64,000 nt of DNA, from contig OY282559.1 of NCBI GenBank assembly GCA_958295665.1, positions 129,679,605-129,743,604 on the forward strand. The letters run 5' to 3'. The notes below the pieces were generated by a model that made no database searches, was not told where the DNA came from, and saw nothing but the letters and a program-made list of their open reading frames with translations. A program made the translations under genes and the position numbers. Below are positions 13,150-22,448 of the stretch, piece after piece (the stretch's first letter is position 1; each line of letters starts with the position of its first letter). This DNA is from Tipula vernalis (taxonomy: Eukaryota > Arthropoda > Insecta > Diptera > Tipulidae).

Positions 13150-13530
13150 CGGTAAATTGTTATCCCACTCATCCTATATTCATACATTTCCTTATAAATC
13201 AAATTGCCCTCATTCAATAAATCACTTAGGTTTCTTCAGTTTCTTGCATTCCGAAGAATGTTGAACTTAGACCTGTATTGGTTGTAATTAGGAGAAGCCA
13301 ATATGATATGTTCAACATCTTCCACACGTCCACACAACTCACAATCTTTCTACTCACTCAAGTGACGTTTCCACAAGCATTTCTTCCAGTTTCCATGGAT
13401 CAGCCTGATTCTCTCAACCGAATATTTTAACCATTTCAAGCCAATACTAGACGTTCTGCCACATCATCACATGCTGCTTATATAGGTATTTCGTGACCAA
13501 TGTGCAAATTCAGGCATTTACTTCATAGAT
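13150..13530 (-). pseudogene. 3' end of a non-LTR retrotransposon ORF2 (C-terminal CCHC-like motif)
   Basis: Minus-strand translation of 13440-13170 gives HGNWKKCLWKRHLSE, then KDCELCGRVEDVEHIILASP, then NYNQYRSKFNILRNARN. The C-x2-C ... H pattern followed by a spaced P-x-Y-x-x-x-R is the common C-terminal ending of R1/I/Jockey-type ORF2 proteins, after RT and often RNase H. Stop codons interrupt it and nothing further upstream was recognised. It is a 5'-truncated and decayed fragment, directly adjoining the BEL/Pao element on the opposite strand. Confidence 0.6.
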
Positions 13531-13539
13531 GCTACCGGT

Positions 13540-14255
13540 TTCAGGCTTTAGATCAAAAGGCAAGAAGCGAATTCATCACTAACAACAATCTCTGCATAAC
13601 CTGTTTACGCATAATGTTGTAAATTGCTCCTCTAGCTATAAGTGTATTATCTGTGCTCCACCACATCACACCATGCTCTATTACAACACGCAGCACCATC
13701 AAATTTTGTAAACACTGCAATCGATAATTCTGCAAACAACGATTCAAATACGCCAACTCAAGGCCATTATGCTCTAGTTTCTCATGTGATTAAGCCCAGT
13801 TCTTATTCTCACCTGACAGACAATTAGGCTAAACAAATCTCTCAAATTTCGTCTCACAACTATTCAAATCATTTTCAAACATTGTTACCTACCGCATTAG
13901 TTCTCCGATTAAGAAGAACCCATTCCTGCATTTCTGTTAATGGTCTAGCGATGTCACAAGCAGGTACTACAAAGTTACAACTTGCCTCTCGATATAATGC
14001 AAACAACACCATATCGGTTTCTGCATTAATTCTAACAAGACTAACGTCTAATCTACCAAGCAGCAAAATCGATAGTACACAGTGGAGTTACGTTAAGGGT
14101 CTGGAACTGACTAATCCTCAATTCAATAATCCTGCTCCAATCGATATCTTGGTTGGCGCAGATGTATTCGTCAACATATTGTGCAGTGGCCGAATTATTT
14201 CGGATAATCATCCAATCACACAGCGCACAATATTTGGCTGGATACTCGGTTGACA
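13540..14255 (+). pseudogene. BEL/Pao Gag zinc-knuckle tail and aspartic protease
   Basis: From about 13555 there are Cys/His-rich fragments (NNNLCITCLR and TSHHALLQHA) in shifting frames, which resemble the Gag zinc-knuckle tail. They are followed at 13882-14250 by a longer open stretch with the BEL/Pao protease pattern. This includes LRLRRTHSCISVNGLAMSQA, VSALILTRLTSNLPSSKI, PAPIDILVGADVFVNIL and a closing TIFGWILG. The catalytic D-[ST]-G triad region just upstream is not preserved in an uninterrupted frame. The enzyme would mature the Gag-Pol polyprotein in a working element. It ends in a stop at about 14251. Confidence 0.8.
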
Positions 14256-14339
14256 ATTCCACAAAAAGGCCAATAACTAATGAGGCAGAAATAAGGAGCA
14301 ATCATCTACTCTGCTATCATTCCGATATTTATCATACCA

Positions 14340-15660
14340 ATTTTTTATCAATTGTCTGGAACTGAGACGAAATCGACGAAGCCGTCAAATTATACTGGCA
14401 AACTGTATACTTGTGTATGAAGGGTGGCTACAATCTCAGAAAATGGATGTCAAATCCCCAAGAGCTCCTGAAGATAATACCAATAGAGAAACAAGAGACC
14501 AAACCATTGGAATTTAATGATGAGTCAACCGAGATTAAAACTCTTGAATTAAACTGGAACCCAAAAGAAGACACATTCCAATTCAAGGTTCTCCTGGACG
14601 ATAACAGAAAGGCTACTAAACGTACTATTTTGTTGGAAGCTGGAAGGTTATTCGACCCTTTGGGATGGCTATCACCAACCACAATCCAAATTAAAATTTT
14701 GTTCCAACGCCTTTGGTTGCAGAGACTTGATTGGGGTGAACATCTTCCATTGAAAATTGAGGAAGATTGGTGGGATATAAGGAATGCTTTACCTGACATC
14801 GAAAAAATTTGCATTCCATAGATTCTTGGCTATCTCAAGCCAAGCTAAAACAATAGAGTTTCACGCATTCAGTGACGCTTCAGAACAGGAAAATTTTCTG
14901 AAGAAGTTGTCATTACCTTAATAGCGGCCAAAACAAGGATAGCTCCTCTGAAGCAGGTACCTCTACCAAGACTCGAATTGTGCGACGCACACCTCCTCTG
15001 CAGATTAGTACGACTGGTAAAGGAATCATTGTTTAATAAATTTAATAACATATATGCATGTACCGATCAAAAATCTTATTATCATGGCTCTGGGATCATC
15101 CCAGAAAGTGGCCGATATTCATAACCAATCAAACATCTCAGATTTAAGAAGAGGTACCGCGGCAATATTGAAATCATGTTCCATCAAAGGACAACCCATC
15201 AGATGAGGAACTCAGAGGAACTACACCAGAAAAACTCTTACTGCATAAATTATGGTGGCATGGATCACACTGGCTACAACTTCAACAGTGCTGCTGGCCC
15301 TCCATATCAACCCATGACCTCCAGTTAAATGAAAGTGAGGTGATTCGTGATGTGCGAAAATAAACTTTAGACAATTTTCATTGAAATTTAAATATCAATT
15401 TTCTTAATGAACTATTCTTTAAAATCTCTTCTTTTGAGAAAATAAAACATACTGTGAGCTATATTTTCAGATATTACTCTAAACTAAAGGGTGCAGTAAA
15501 ATCTGGAACTTTACACTTTGGATCAGCTAGTTTACCGATTGAACCTCCCACACTAGACGAAATGCAGACAGCAGAAGGGTTATGCATTAAATGGGCCCAA
15601 ATTTCTGAATTCCATGAAGAAATTAAGTCAGTTCAATCAGCAACCCAAATAAAAAAATTG
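14340..15660 (+). pseudogene. BEL/Pao reverse transcriptase C-terminal part, RNase H and linker
   Basis: The open stretch 14411-14821 carries GGYNLRKWMSNPQELL, TKRTILLEAGRLFDPLGWLS and LFQRLWLQRLDWGEHL, all diagnostic for the end of BEL/Pao RT. RNase H fragments follow: ISAKTRIAPLK-like sequence and VPLPRLELCDAHLL at about 14930-15000, then CTDQK near 15060. The linker to integrase is at 15300-15660, with LQLNESEVIRDVRK and LCIKWAQISEFHEEI. The RT fingers and palm with the catalytic DD box are absent. The post-protease segment ending near 14370 is followed within about 40 nt by RT C-terminal sequence, so roughly the first two thirds of RT has been deleted. Confidence 0.82.
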
Positions 15661-16516
15661 AGGTGTGGCCAACACACGACTTTATTTTACGAACAGAGAA
15701 TTTTGAGAAATTTTATTTTTTTTTAAATTTTTAAATTTTTTTTTTAATTTTTTATTTTTTATTTTTATTTGTTTTTAATTTTTGGAAACATTTTGTATTA
15801 AGTAATTTGTTGTAAACTTTATACTTTTTAAGATATTTGCAAAATAAATTTTCTGGACCAAGGGAGTGGCCACTTCCGGTTAGCCGATTTAGAGTAAAAT
15901 TCACTGGGACCTCACAATTTATCAAGAAAGCTTAAACCTGAAGTTTCAGTTCGATTGGTTAAACCATCTGGGCTGTAGAGAGGACACAGACAGACTGACA
16001 GACTGACAGACTGACAGACTGACAGACTGACAGACTGACAGACTGACAGACTGACAGACTGACAGACTGACAGACTGACAGACTGACAGACTGACAGACT
16101 GACAGACTGACAGACTGACAGACTGACAGACTGACAGACTGACAGACTGACAGACTGACAGACTGACAGACTGACAGACTGACAGACTGACAGACTGACA
16201 GACTGACAGACTGACAGACTGACAGACTGACAGACTGACAGACTGACAGACTGACAGACTGACAGACTGACAGACTGACAGACTGACAGACTGACAGACT
16301 GACAGACTGACAGACTGACAGACTGACAGACTGACAGACTGACAGACTGACAGACTGACAGACTGACACTGACACCATTTCGAATCCCACTTTTTCGCAC
16401 TCAGGGGACTTCAAAACAGATAAATCTTTAAAAATTTCAAGGTCTAAAATTTTCATGATTACTATACCTGATTTTACTAGAGTAAAAGAAAGTAAAATCG
16501 TGAAATACGATCACTT
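15661..16516. mobile_element. 856-bp microsatellite-bearing insertion in BEL/Pao
   Basis: BEL coding sequence stops at about 15660 and resumes in register at about 16517, so the intervening 856 bp is an insertion. It contains the palindrome-like GTGTGGCCAACACAC near its left end. A T-rich tract follows at 15715-15780, then a 3' part reading GTTTCAGTTCGATTGGTT, a perfect 8-mer array, and a unique right end. A 45-bp segment of its left end recurs on the opposite strand at 47591-47641. There are no ORFs outside the array and no clear terminal inverted repeat; at most AG is duplicated at the borders. The layout resembles dipteran mini-me/DINE-1-type elements, which carry an internal GTCY-like microsatellite. 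That assignment is tentative. Confidence 0.6.
15989..16364 (+). repeat. perfect (GACAGACT)47 microsatellite
   Basis: Forty-seven uninterrupted copies of the 8-mer, 376 bp, lie inside the 856-bp insertion. The minus-strand frames reading repeated SVCQSVSL are artefacts of the array. Confidence 0.97.
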
Positions 16517-17011
16517 AGCCCAATATTAGTTCAACAAGGTTTACTTCGTGTCAGTGGACGTCTAGAGGATTCATCATTCATCATGTTTATTTGATATAAA
16601 ATACCCCATAATTTTGCCAAAAAAAACATCTATTAAGCTCTTATTACATTGCAGAATATCATAAGAAATACCTTCATCGGCGACCATCCTTATTATCAAG
16701 TTTGCTTCGATCAAGATGTGCTCGGTACATGATATGAAAGCAGATTAGCAAATGCATGGATTGTTTTCACCAAAAGGCAGCTACCGCAAAATTACTCATG
16801 GGAAGCCTGCTAGAGAGTTTCTTCTGGACGACCATTTCTGTCAACGGGTGTAGACCTTGCGCATCCATTTTATCTCAAGCAAAATCGCAGCCGAGGACCC
16901 AACAAAATAGTAAAAGGCTATATATTTCTCGTCATATGCCTCGCGGTGAAGGCAGTGCACATCGAGCTTGTCAGCGATAATACAACCGAGGCATATATCA
17001 CAGCACTAAGG

Positions 17012-17017
<6 letters not shown>
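16517..17017 (+). pseudogene. BEL/Pao integrase, N-terminal part
   Basis: The plus strand gives QQGLLRVSGRLEDSSF-like sequence at 16530-16580, then the fragment KIPHNFAKKN (reading the altered frame). At about 16850-17017 comes the start of the integrase catalytic core, with DLAHPFYLKQNRSRG and KAVHIELVSDNTTEAYITAL. The frame is broken in several places before 16840. The reading is cut at 17015-17017, within a Phe codon, by the poly-T of the nested non-LTR element. The remainder of the core resumes at 21436. Confidence 0.85.
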
Positions 17018-17045
<28 letters not shown>

Positions 17046-17051
<6 letters not shown>

Positions 17052-17449
17052 TTCTTTATTCAACTATGCAATATACAATATAAACAATATATAAAAAAAT
17101 ATAATTAAATGAAATATAAATAAGAAAATATAAATATATAAATGTAATGTACATAATTGAAAAAAAAATTAGGTTGGTTCTTAGACATACAATGTCTGTT
17201 TAGAACTACCAACAATATGGAAATGTAAATAAAATAATGAGGAAGAGGAACAACAAAATTCAATACTAAAGATTAAAAAAAAATAATAATAATAATATAG
17301 CATTAACAACTTTAAAATTAAACAATAGTAAATGAAGAGAAAAATAAAAATAGCAAAAATAACAATATAAGAAAAATGAAAGGAAAAAAAAATATATAAA
17401 AAAAAAATGAGAGCAAAAATAAAACAATTTTTAAAATTTAAAGCATAAT
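17046..17449 (-). other. 3' UTR of the non-LTR element
   Basis: About 400 nt of A/T-rich sequence lie between the ORF2 stop and the poly-A tail. On the sense strand an AATAAAGAATCTTTT segment precedes the tail, giving an AATAAA signal within about 20 nt of it. Confidence 0.65.
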
Positions 17450-19393
17450 TTAAACAATTACATCAAAAAGAAATTCGACACTTTCATTAATAAAAAGCCA
17501 CCCTTTAACACCATGGAGAAACTTTTTTAAATTACGTTCAATTCGTATATTGAGAGGTAGTTGATTGAAAATTCTTGGAGCTGAAACTAAAAAATATTTG
17601 CGGAAATGTGTTGTATTAAATTTTGGAATAAATTTCATACATAAGTTATTTTTCCTCAATGAGTAGGCATGATAAGAATACGAACGATTACCGCAAATAT
17701 CAAAGAACATCTTTAGAACCTTAAAAACGTATAAATGTCTCAGGGGAAGAAGTGAGTTAGATGCAAACAAAGGCCAAGAAGCCGAACACTTTTGCTTGAA
17801 ATACATTACTCTAATAATATACTTTTGAGCTACCATTAATTGTTTAATAGTATTAAGGTAAGTACCCCCCCATGAACAAATACCATATCGAAGTTTGGAA
17901 TCAACTAAGGCATGATAAAAAATTTTTAGAACTGCAGGTGGACAATGATCTCTTAAACGATACATTTTTCTAATAGAGAATGTAAGGTGCGAGACTAATG
18001 CTTTAACGTGTAATTTCCAATTTAAACAGCAATCAATCGTAATCCCAAGGTATTTAATACTTTGAACACATTCAATTGGGACACAATACTGGGAGCAACC
18101 CATCCTAGTACAACGATTATCATGATAAACGATGTCACTATTTACGCATGGGTAGCTAGTTAAATTAAAAAACATAGCTTTAGATTTAGGGCTCAAAACA
18201 AAGGTGTGAGAATTAAACCATTGGCTAAGAATCAATAGATCATGATTAATATTAGAAATAATGTTAGCATAATTATTGGACTTGTAAGCGAACGCCATGT
18301 CATCAGCAAACGCCACCACCGTGCTTTTGAATTTTTGGGAAAAAATGGAATTAATATAAATGAGGAATAAAATTGGACCGAGCACTGATCCTTGAGGAAC
18401 ACCAGCTGGTAGAACAGAGCGATTGCTTAAAACACCATTTATACGAACGCATTGCGAACGATTATCAAGATACGATTTAAACCAAGTTAAAATGAAACCT
18501 CTAAATCCAGCATTCATAAGTTTAACACAAAGCAATTGGTGATTGACCATATCGAATGCTTTCATAATGTCAACAAATAAAGCACCAACCGATTGATTTT
18601 TGTCAAGGCCAATATGAAGAGGGTTGAGAAATGCTAATAAAGCATCCTCAGTACCCAGACCAGCACGGAAACCGAATTGAGCATCACTAAAAAAATGTTT
18701 ACTGTCCAAATATTCCACCATACGATGTTTAACAGCTTTCTCAAAAACTTTAGAAATTACCGGCAATAAGGAAATTGGCCTGTAATTTCCGACAAACAAC
18801 CGAGAATCCTTTTTATGCAACGGAATAACAATAGCTGACTTTAAACAATCGGGAAATATGCCACAAGTGATACTTGCATTAAATAGAAAACATAAAATGT
18901 CAACAATATTATGATTAATATTTTTTAAAACAATGTTGCTAAGACCAAATTCCTCAATGGAACACTTTGTAGGGAGGGAATTAATAATCGAAAAAATTTC
19001 ACTGGATAGAAAAGGGCGAAAAAAGAAACTAGAATCAACTGACCTTTCTTGAACTAGTAAATCAACATTCCCCGGTAATAAATGCGAGTTAGCAAGGCTA
19101 ACAGTATTAGTAAAATAGTAATTAAAACTATTAGCAATATCAAACGATGAAGTAGATTTACCATTAAAATCATCCAATACTTCATAAAAATATTCAGCCT
19201 TAGTATTAGAATTCAATATCTCATTTACAACTGCCCATTGCTGTTTAATATTGCCAGACTGATGATGAAATTTAGTCAAGTAGTACTTGGCCTTAGCTTG
19301 TTTAATATCCCGTGTAACATCCTTAGAATATTTATTGTAATATTTCCGTAAGCTAGCATTCAGAGGTAGGTTATGAACTCTTCTACCCAGCTT
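17450..19393 (-). CDS. non-LTR ORF2 reverse transcriptase domain
   Basis: Target-primed reverse transcriptase of the nested non-LTR element. The open frame from about 19393 down to the stop at 17450 contains, in order: IPLHKKDSRLFVGNYRPISL (early RT motif); FGFRAGLGTEDALLAF; ALFVDIMKAFDMVNH (first catalytic Asp motif); VPAGVPQGSVLGPILF-like motif B; and FADDMAFAYKS with the catalytic DD pair intact. A thumb and C-terminal region follows with LRYGICSWGG. No RNase H domain follows, which fits the CR1/L2 group. The frame has no ATG of its own at the domain start. It is the continuation of the endonuclease frame, joined by a register change at the A7 run at 19388-19394. RT activity is plausible only if that shift is bridged. 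Confidence 0.85.
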   Translation of the reverse strand, partial: KLGRRVHNLPLNASLRKYYNKYSKDVTRDIKQAKAKYYLTKFHHQSGNIKQQWAVVNEILNSNTKAEYFYEVLDDFNGKSTSSFDIANSFNYYFTNTVSLANSHLLPGNVDLLVQERSVDSSFFFRPFLSSEIFSIINSLPTKCSIEEFGLSNIVLKNINHNIVDILCFLFNASITCGIFPDCLKSAIVIPLHKKDSRLFVGNYRPISLLPVISKVFEKAVKHRMVEYLDSKHFFSDAQFGFRAGLGTEDALLAFLNPLHIGLDKNQSVGALFVDIMKAFDMVNHQLLCVKLMNAGFRGFILTWFKSYLDNRSQCVRINGVLSNRSVLPAGVPQGSVLGPILFLIYINSIFSQKFKSTVVAFADDMAFAYKSNNYANIISNINHDLLILSQWFNSHTFVLSPKSKAMFFNLTSYPCVNSDIVYHDNRCTRMGCSQYCVPIECVQSIKYLGITIDCCLNWKLHVKALVSHLTFSIRKMYRLRDHCPPAVLKIFYHALVDSKLRYGICSWGGTYLNTIKQLMVAQKYIIRVMYFKQKCSASWPLFASNSLLPLRHLYVFKVLKMFFDICGNRSYSYHAYSLRKNNLCMKFIPKFNTTHFRKYFLVSAPRIFNQLPLNIRIERNLKKFLHGVKGWLFINESVEFLFDVIV

Positions 19394-20391
19394 TTTTTAT
19401 TAATCCGGCGAACCAGAGAAGAATTAATCCATGGTTTAATGTTAACACAATTGCTAGTCATGTTGAAAGTGCTAGTACAATCGGAAATAATGTTAGATAA
19501 TCTGGAAAGAAATACCGAAAATGCCACATTAGGGTCAGGAAATGAAGTAATATTCACCCATGTCTCAGACTGTAAAATATCATTAAGCCTTAAGTAATCA
19601 ATTTTCGAAATCACTTTATCCGTAGAGGGGCAATTAATTCCTGAAACTTCCTGCTGTAACTTAAATTTGGCAAAAGTGGCACAATGATCAGAAACATGTA
19701 AATCTTCAACCCAAGCATCGGATAATACAGGATTAGTCAGCCTACAAAACATATGATCAATACAAGATTCCGAATTACCAAAATTTCTAGTAGGGCAATT
19801 AATAATAGATTCGAGCCCATGACTTGCCATCATGATATTATATTCATCAATTAAATTAGAACTAGTTAATATGTCAATATTAAAATCTCCAAGAATTAAT
19901 AAATTTTTCGATTTCACAACACACAGTAAGGCATTAAATTCAACTAAAAACTCAGTTATACTAACAAAATGGAACCTATACACACATAAAATGGAAAATT
20001 TTAAGCCACCAAAATTACAATCAACCAACAATATATCAGCACTTTTTAATGAATAATCAGTATTGGTTACACCATTTATGCAAGCGGCAACAAAAACTGC
20101 AACACCACCTGCGCGAAATCTATTGTTGCAGTTCGCATATAATGTATAACCATCAATCCCATAAAGGGAAAGTTCGTGATTAGAAATCCAAATTTCCGAT
20201 AAAAAAATTAAATTAGGTAAAACCGGGAAAGAATTCAAATGGCATAAAAGAGTATCGAAATTCTGCCGAAAGCTACGAATGTTTTGATGCATCACTAAGA
20301 GTTCAGATTTGATCACACTGTTACTTATACTATCGTTAAAGGAAGCACGAATGGAAGAATTACTGTTGGAGGTCACATCAACAATGACCAT
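19360..20391 (-). CDS. non-LTR ORF2 endonuclease domain (APE type)
   Basis: N-terminal part of ORF2, starting at the ATG at 20391, only 14 nt after the ORF1 stop. Apurinic-like endonuclease motifs are in order: MHQNIRSFRQNF (conserved Asn); LIFLSEIWIS (catalytic Glu); RAGGVAVFV; NLLILGDFNID (GDFN box); and HVSDHCATF (terminal SDH box). The enzyme nicks target DNA to prime reverse transcription. The frame stops at 19360 just past an A7 run. The downstream RT frame is reached by a -1 register change there, so the stop reflects either a one-base loss or a slippage site. After the endonuclease the sequence continues into the usual inter-domain region. Confidence 0.85.
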   Translation of the reverse strand: MVIVDVTSNSNSSIRASFNDSISNSVIKSELLVMHQNIRSFRQNFDTLLCHLNSFPVLPNLIFLSEIWISNHELSLYGIDGYTLYANCNNRFRAGGVAVFVAACINGVTNTDYSLKSADILLVDCNFGGLKFSILCVYRFHFVSITEFLVEFNALLCVVKSKNLLILGDFNIDILTSSNLIDEYNIMMASHGLESIINCPTRNFGNSESCIDHMFCRLTNPVLSDAWVEDLHVSDHCATFAKFKLQQEVSGINCPSTDKVISKIDYLRLNDILQSETWVNITSFPDPNVAFSVFLSRLSNIISDCTSTFNMTSNCVNIKPWINSSLVRRINKKSWVEEFITYL

Positions 20392-20405
20392 GAAATTAGA
20401 AACGA

Positions 20406-21332
20406 TTATAAAGCGTCAAGATCAGACAAATTATTGATGATCTTGACTTCATCTCCCTCACATTTACGTAACATAATTCTTCCATTGCGCGACCACAAAT
20501 ATTTATAATGCTTAGATTTTCTAATTTCTTTTGCCTTTTTAAAAATCATATACTTAATTTTAGTCATGCATTCGTTTATAAAAATTGGAATATTGTTGTT
20601 GTTATTTAAATTTAAGCACTCCGTTGATAAATTCTTTTTTTTCCGCTTGGCTTGTAGAACTGCGTTCCGAGTAGAACTGTTAATAAATTCAACAATAATT
20701 TTACCCGATTTCCTGACGTCACTTGATTTAATTTGGTAAATTGACTCAATATCAGAAACATTGACAGCTACATTTAAACCCGATGAAAATAAATCCAAGG
20801 TTGTTTTTAAAACTTCATTATTATTTTGAAGTACCGGTACGCCAACAATATCCACTGATTTATTTTTCGCACGTTGCTCAAGGTTATCAATAGCTGATTC
20901 CAGTTGCACAATTTTTGATTTTAAAATAGCATTCTCTTGTTTTAATGATTCGAAAATGCTGATAACATCATCAAATCTTGAATTGAAAGATGCTGAATAG
21001 TAACCTAACTTGTCACATATAAATTTAAAGGAACCAGGAATGTTATTAAAATCACAATCATCACTGGTTAACACAGGAACAGAATTTGATGAACCACCGT
21101 TGTTCTTTTTTACATCACAATTTTCACAAGTCCATAATTTTTTTTCCTTATGAAAGAGATCAATTTCACTCTGCGACATATTAACGCACGATGCATGGAC
21201 CATTAAACTGCACTGGGAGCATTTTAGTTTTAATACATCACGGTCACGGCTCACTTTCAATTTGCACACAATACACGACATATTAGGAAAAAAAATGTAT
21301 ATATATATAACTGTAAATTTAGCACAATACAA
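20406..21332 (-). CDS. non-LTR ORF1 protein (PHD-like finger, coiled coil, FP-like C-terminus)
   Basis: A 308-residue intact frame. Residues about 20-75 hold a Cys/His zinc finger of PHD type (CIVCKLKV, CSQCSLMVHASCV, WTCENCDV). Residues about 130-160 form a heptad-like segment (FESLKQENAILKSKIVQLES) likely to be a coiled coil for multimerisation. The region about 165-240 resembles an RRM-like fold (SVDIVGVPVL, GKIIVEFINS). The C-terminus, with FINECMTKIKYMIFKKAKEI and YKYLWSRNGRIML, resembles the FP-type domain shared by many CR1-like ORF1 proteins. Such proteins bind the element RNA in the ribonucleoprotein. The true start may be the internal Met at the PHD finger (MSCIVCK), because the first residues look like translated leader. 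ORF2 starts 14 nt downstream. Confidence 0.82.
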   Translation of the reverse strand: MYCAKFTVIYIYIFFPNMSCIVCKLKVSRDRDVLKLKCSQCSLMVHASCVNMSQSEIDLFHKEKKLWTCENCDVKKNNGGSSNSVPVLTSDDCDFNNIPGSFKFICDKLGYYSASFNSRFDDVISIFESLKQENAILKSKIVQLESAIDNLEQRAKNKSVDIVGVPVLQNNNEVLKTTLDLFSSGLNVAVNVSDIESIYQIKSSDVRKSGKIIVEFINSSTRNAVLQAKRKKKNLSTECLNLNNNNNIPIFINECMTKIKYMIFKKAKEIRKSKHYKYLWSRNGRIMLRKCEGDEVKIINNLSDLDAL

Positions 21333-21435
21333 AATATGAATTATACAATTCAGATTTATTATTATTATTATTATTAAAAAATTTGTTTTGATTTTATATT
21401 TCGACTGTCCTCTTCAACAGACAAAACAAAACTCT

Positions 21436-21905
21436 ATCTCCAGGAGGGGAGCTCCTATTGAAATTATAAGCGATAACGGTACCAATCTGGTTGGAAGTAG
21501 ACGACATCTGGACGAGATTTATCAATTATACCAAAATCAGAATCACATTAATTCGATCTCTCTCTTTTTTGGCATCCCCGCCAGCGCTCCACATTTCGGT
21601 GGCCTCTGGGAGGCAAACATTAAATCAGTGAAGCATCACCTTAAGAGAGTGACCAGTTCTACCATCATCAAATTCGAAAAAATGAGTACACTGTCAACAC
21701 AAATCGAGCCTGTCTTGAACTCAAGACCGCTTTGCCCATTAAGTGATGATGTGACTGTGCACGACCCCCTAACACCGAGAAATTTTTTGATACATTTAGT
21801 ACCCTATTTTTCAGCAATTTTTTATACCTGTTTAAACGGGTGTAACCTAATTATTTTTTCTCAAGGCTTAAGCAATACCTGAGTTATTGGCAACCTGGTT
21901 CTGAA
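21436..21905 (+). pseudogene. BEL/Pao integrase, C-terminal part
   Basis: Coding sequence resumes with SRRGAPIEIISDNGTNLV (second catalytic Asp region). It continues with PASAPHFGGLWEANIKSVKH (third catalytic Glu in GGLWE) and VLNSRPLCPLSDD. The frame then degrades from about 21785, with the further fragment RLKQYLSYWQPGSEW at about 21855-21900 in another frame, which matches the integrase C-terminal end. The catalytic core is thus preserved on both sides of the nested insertion although the element is dead. Confidence 0.88.
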
Positions 21906-22448
21906 TGGTAAGGAATTATTAAATCAAAGTAGCTCATTTTTTTTATATTTTAATTGTACTAATTATAATTAAGTCAAGAAAAGAAAAACAAGCTGTACTT
22001 ATTATCAGGAATTTACTTTCGAGTGTTGCTCAATTATTGTTTGTGAAATCTTTATTGAGGTTAAACGACCTTTGAATTGAATTTGGTTAACAACATGATT
22101 CTGATTTTTTATTTGCACTCTCTCTTGACGAAGCTACACACTAATTTCTGACAAATGTTACGGAACTATATAGATATCAATGTACTTATGTATATAGATC
22201 GCAAAATAAAAAACTGAATTTTAAATACTTTATATCGAGTTAATTTATACATTAATTTATTTAATTCAATTTGGTTCACTTTGTTAATTATTATTATTTT
22301 TTTTTTTAATGTTGCCAATGGCTTTATTCTTGAATATTTCTACATAAGAAACTCACAAGAAGTAATCAAATCTTAAGCTAAAATTATTACATATTTAAAA
22401 TTTTAACCAATGTTAATACTTATTGTTAGTGCTCACAATTTAATTAAT
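21906..22448. other. AT-rich sequence
   Basis: No gene or identifiable LTR was found. This is where a BEL/Pao 3' LTR would be expected, but no matching copy was seen on the 5' side. Confidence 0.4.

Larger units (their letters stand above)
17018..21435 (-). mobile_element. near-intact CR1/L2-group (Jockey superfamily) non-LTR retrotransposon
   Basis: A 4.4-kb minus-strand element has a 31-nt terminal poly-T (17015-17045, poly-A on the sense strand), a 3' UTR, ORF2 (RT and endonuclease), ORF1, and a 5' UTR that ends about 21435 and includes a short TAA-type microsatellite at 21355-21376. It sits exactly inside the BEL integrase core. ORF1 and the two parts of ORF2 are open over nearly their full lengths; the only obvious lesion is a one-base register change in an A7 run. 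This makes it the youngest large element in the nested stack. No target site duplication of more than 1-2 nt is visible. Confidence 0.9.
13540..21905 (+). mobile_element. BEL/Pao retrotransposon remnant with two nested insertions
   Basis: Plus-strand fragments follow the BEL/Pao order: Gag tail, protease, RT C-terminal half, RNase H, linker, integrase. The element is interrupted at 15661-16516 by a microsatellite-bearing module and at about 17018-21435 by a minus-strand non-LTR element. Removing both brings adjacent integrase coding sequence back into register, which shows the nesting order. No LTRs were identified at either side, so the ends are approximate. The copy is non-functional: it has stops, frameshifts and a large internal deletion in RT. 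Confidence 0.85.

Noticed and set aside
15912..16456. Two minus-strand frames reading SVCQSVSL repeats
   Set aside because: Both are translations of the GACAGACT microsatellite in different registers.
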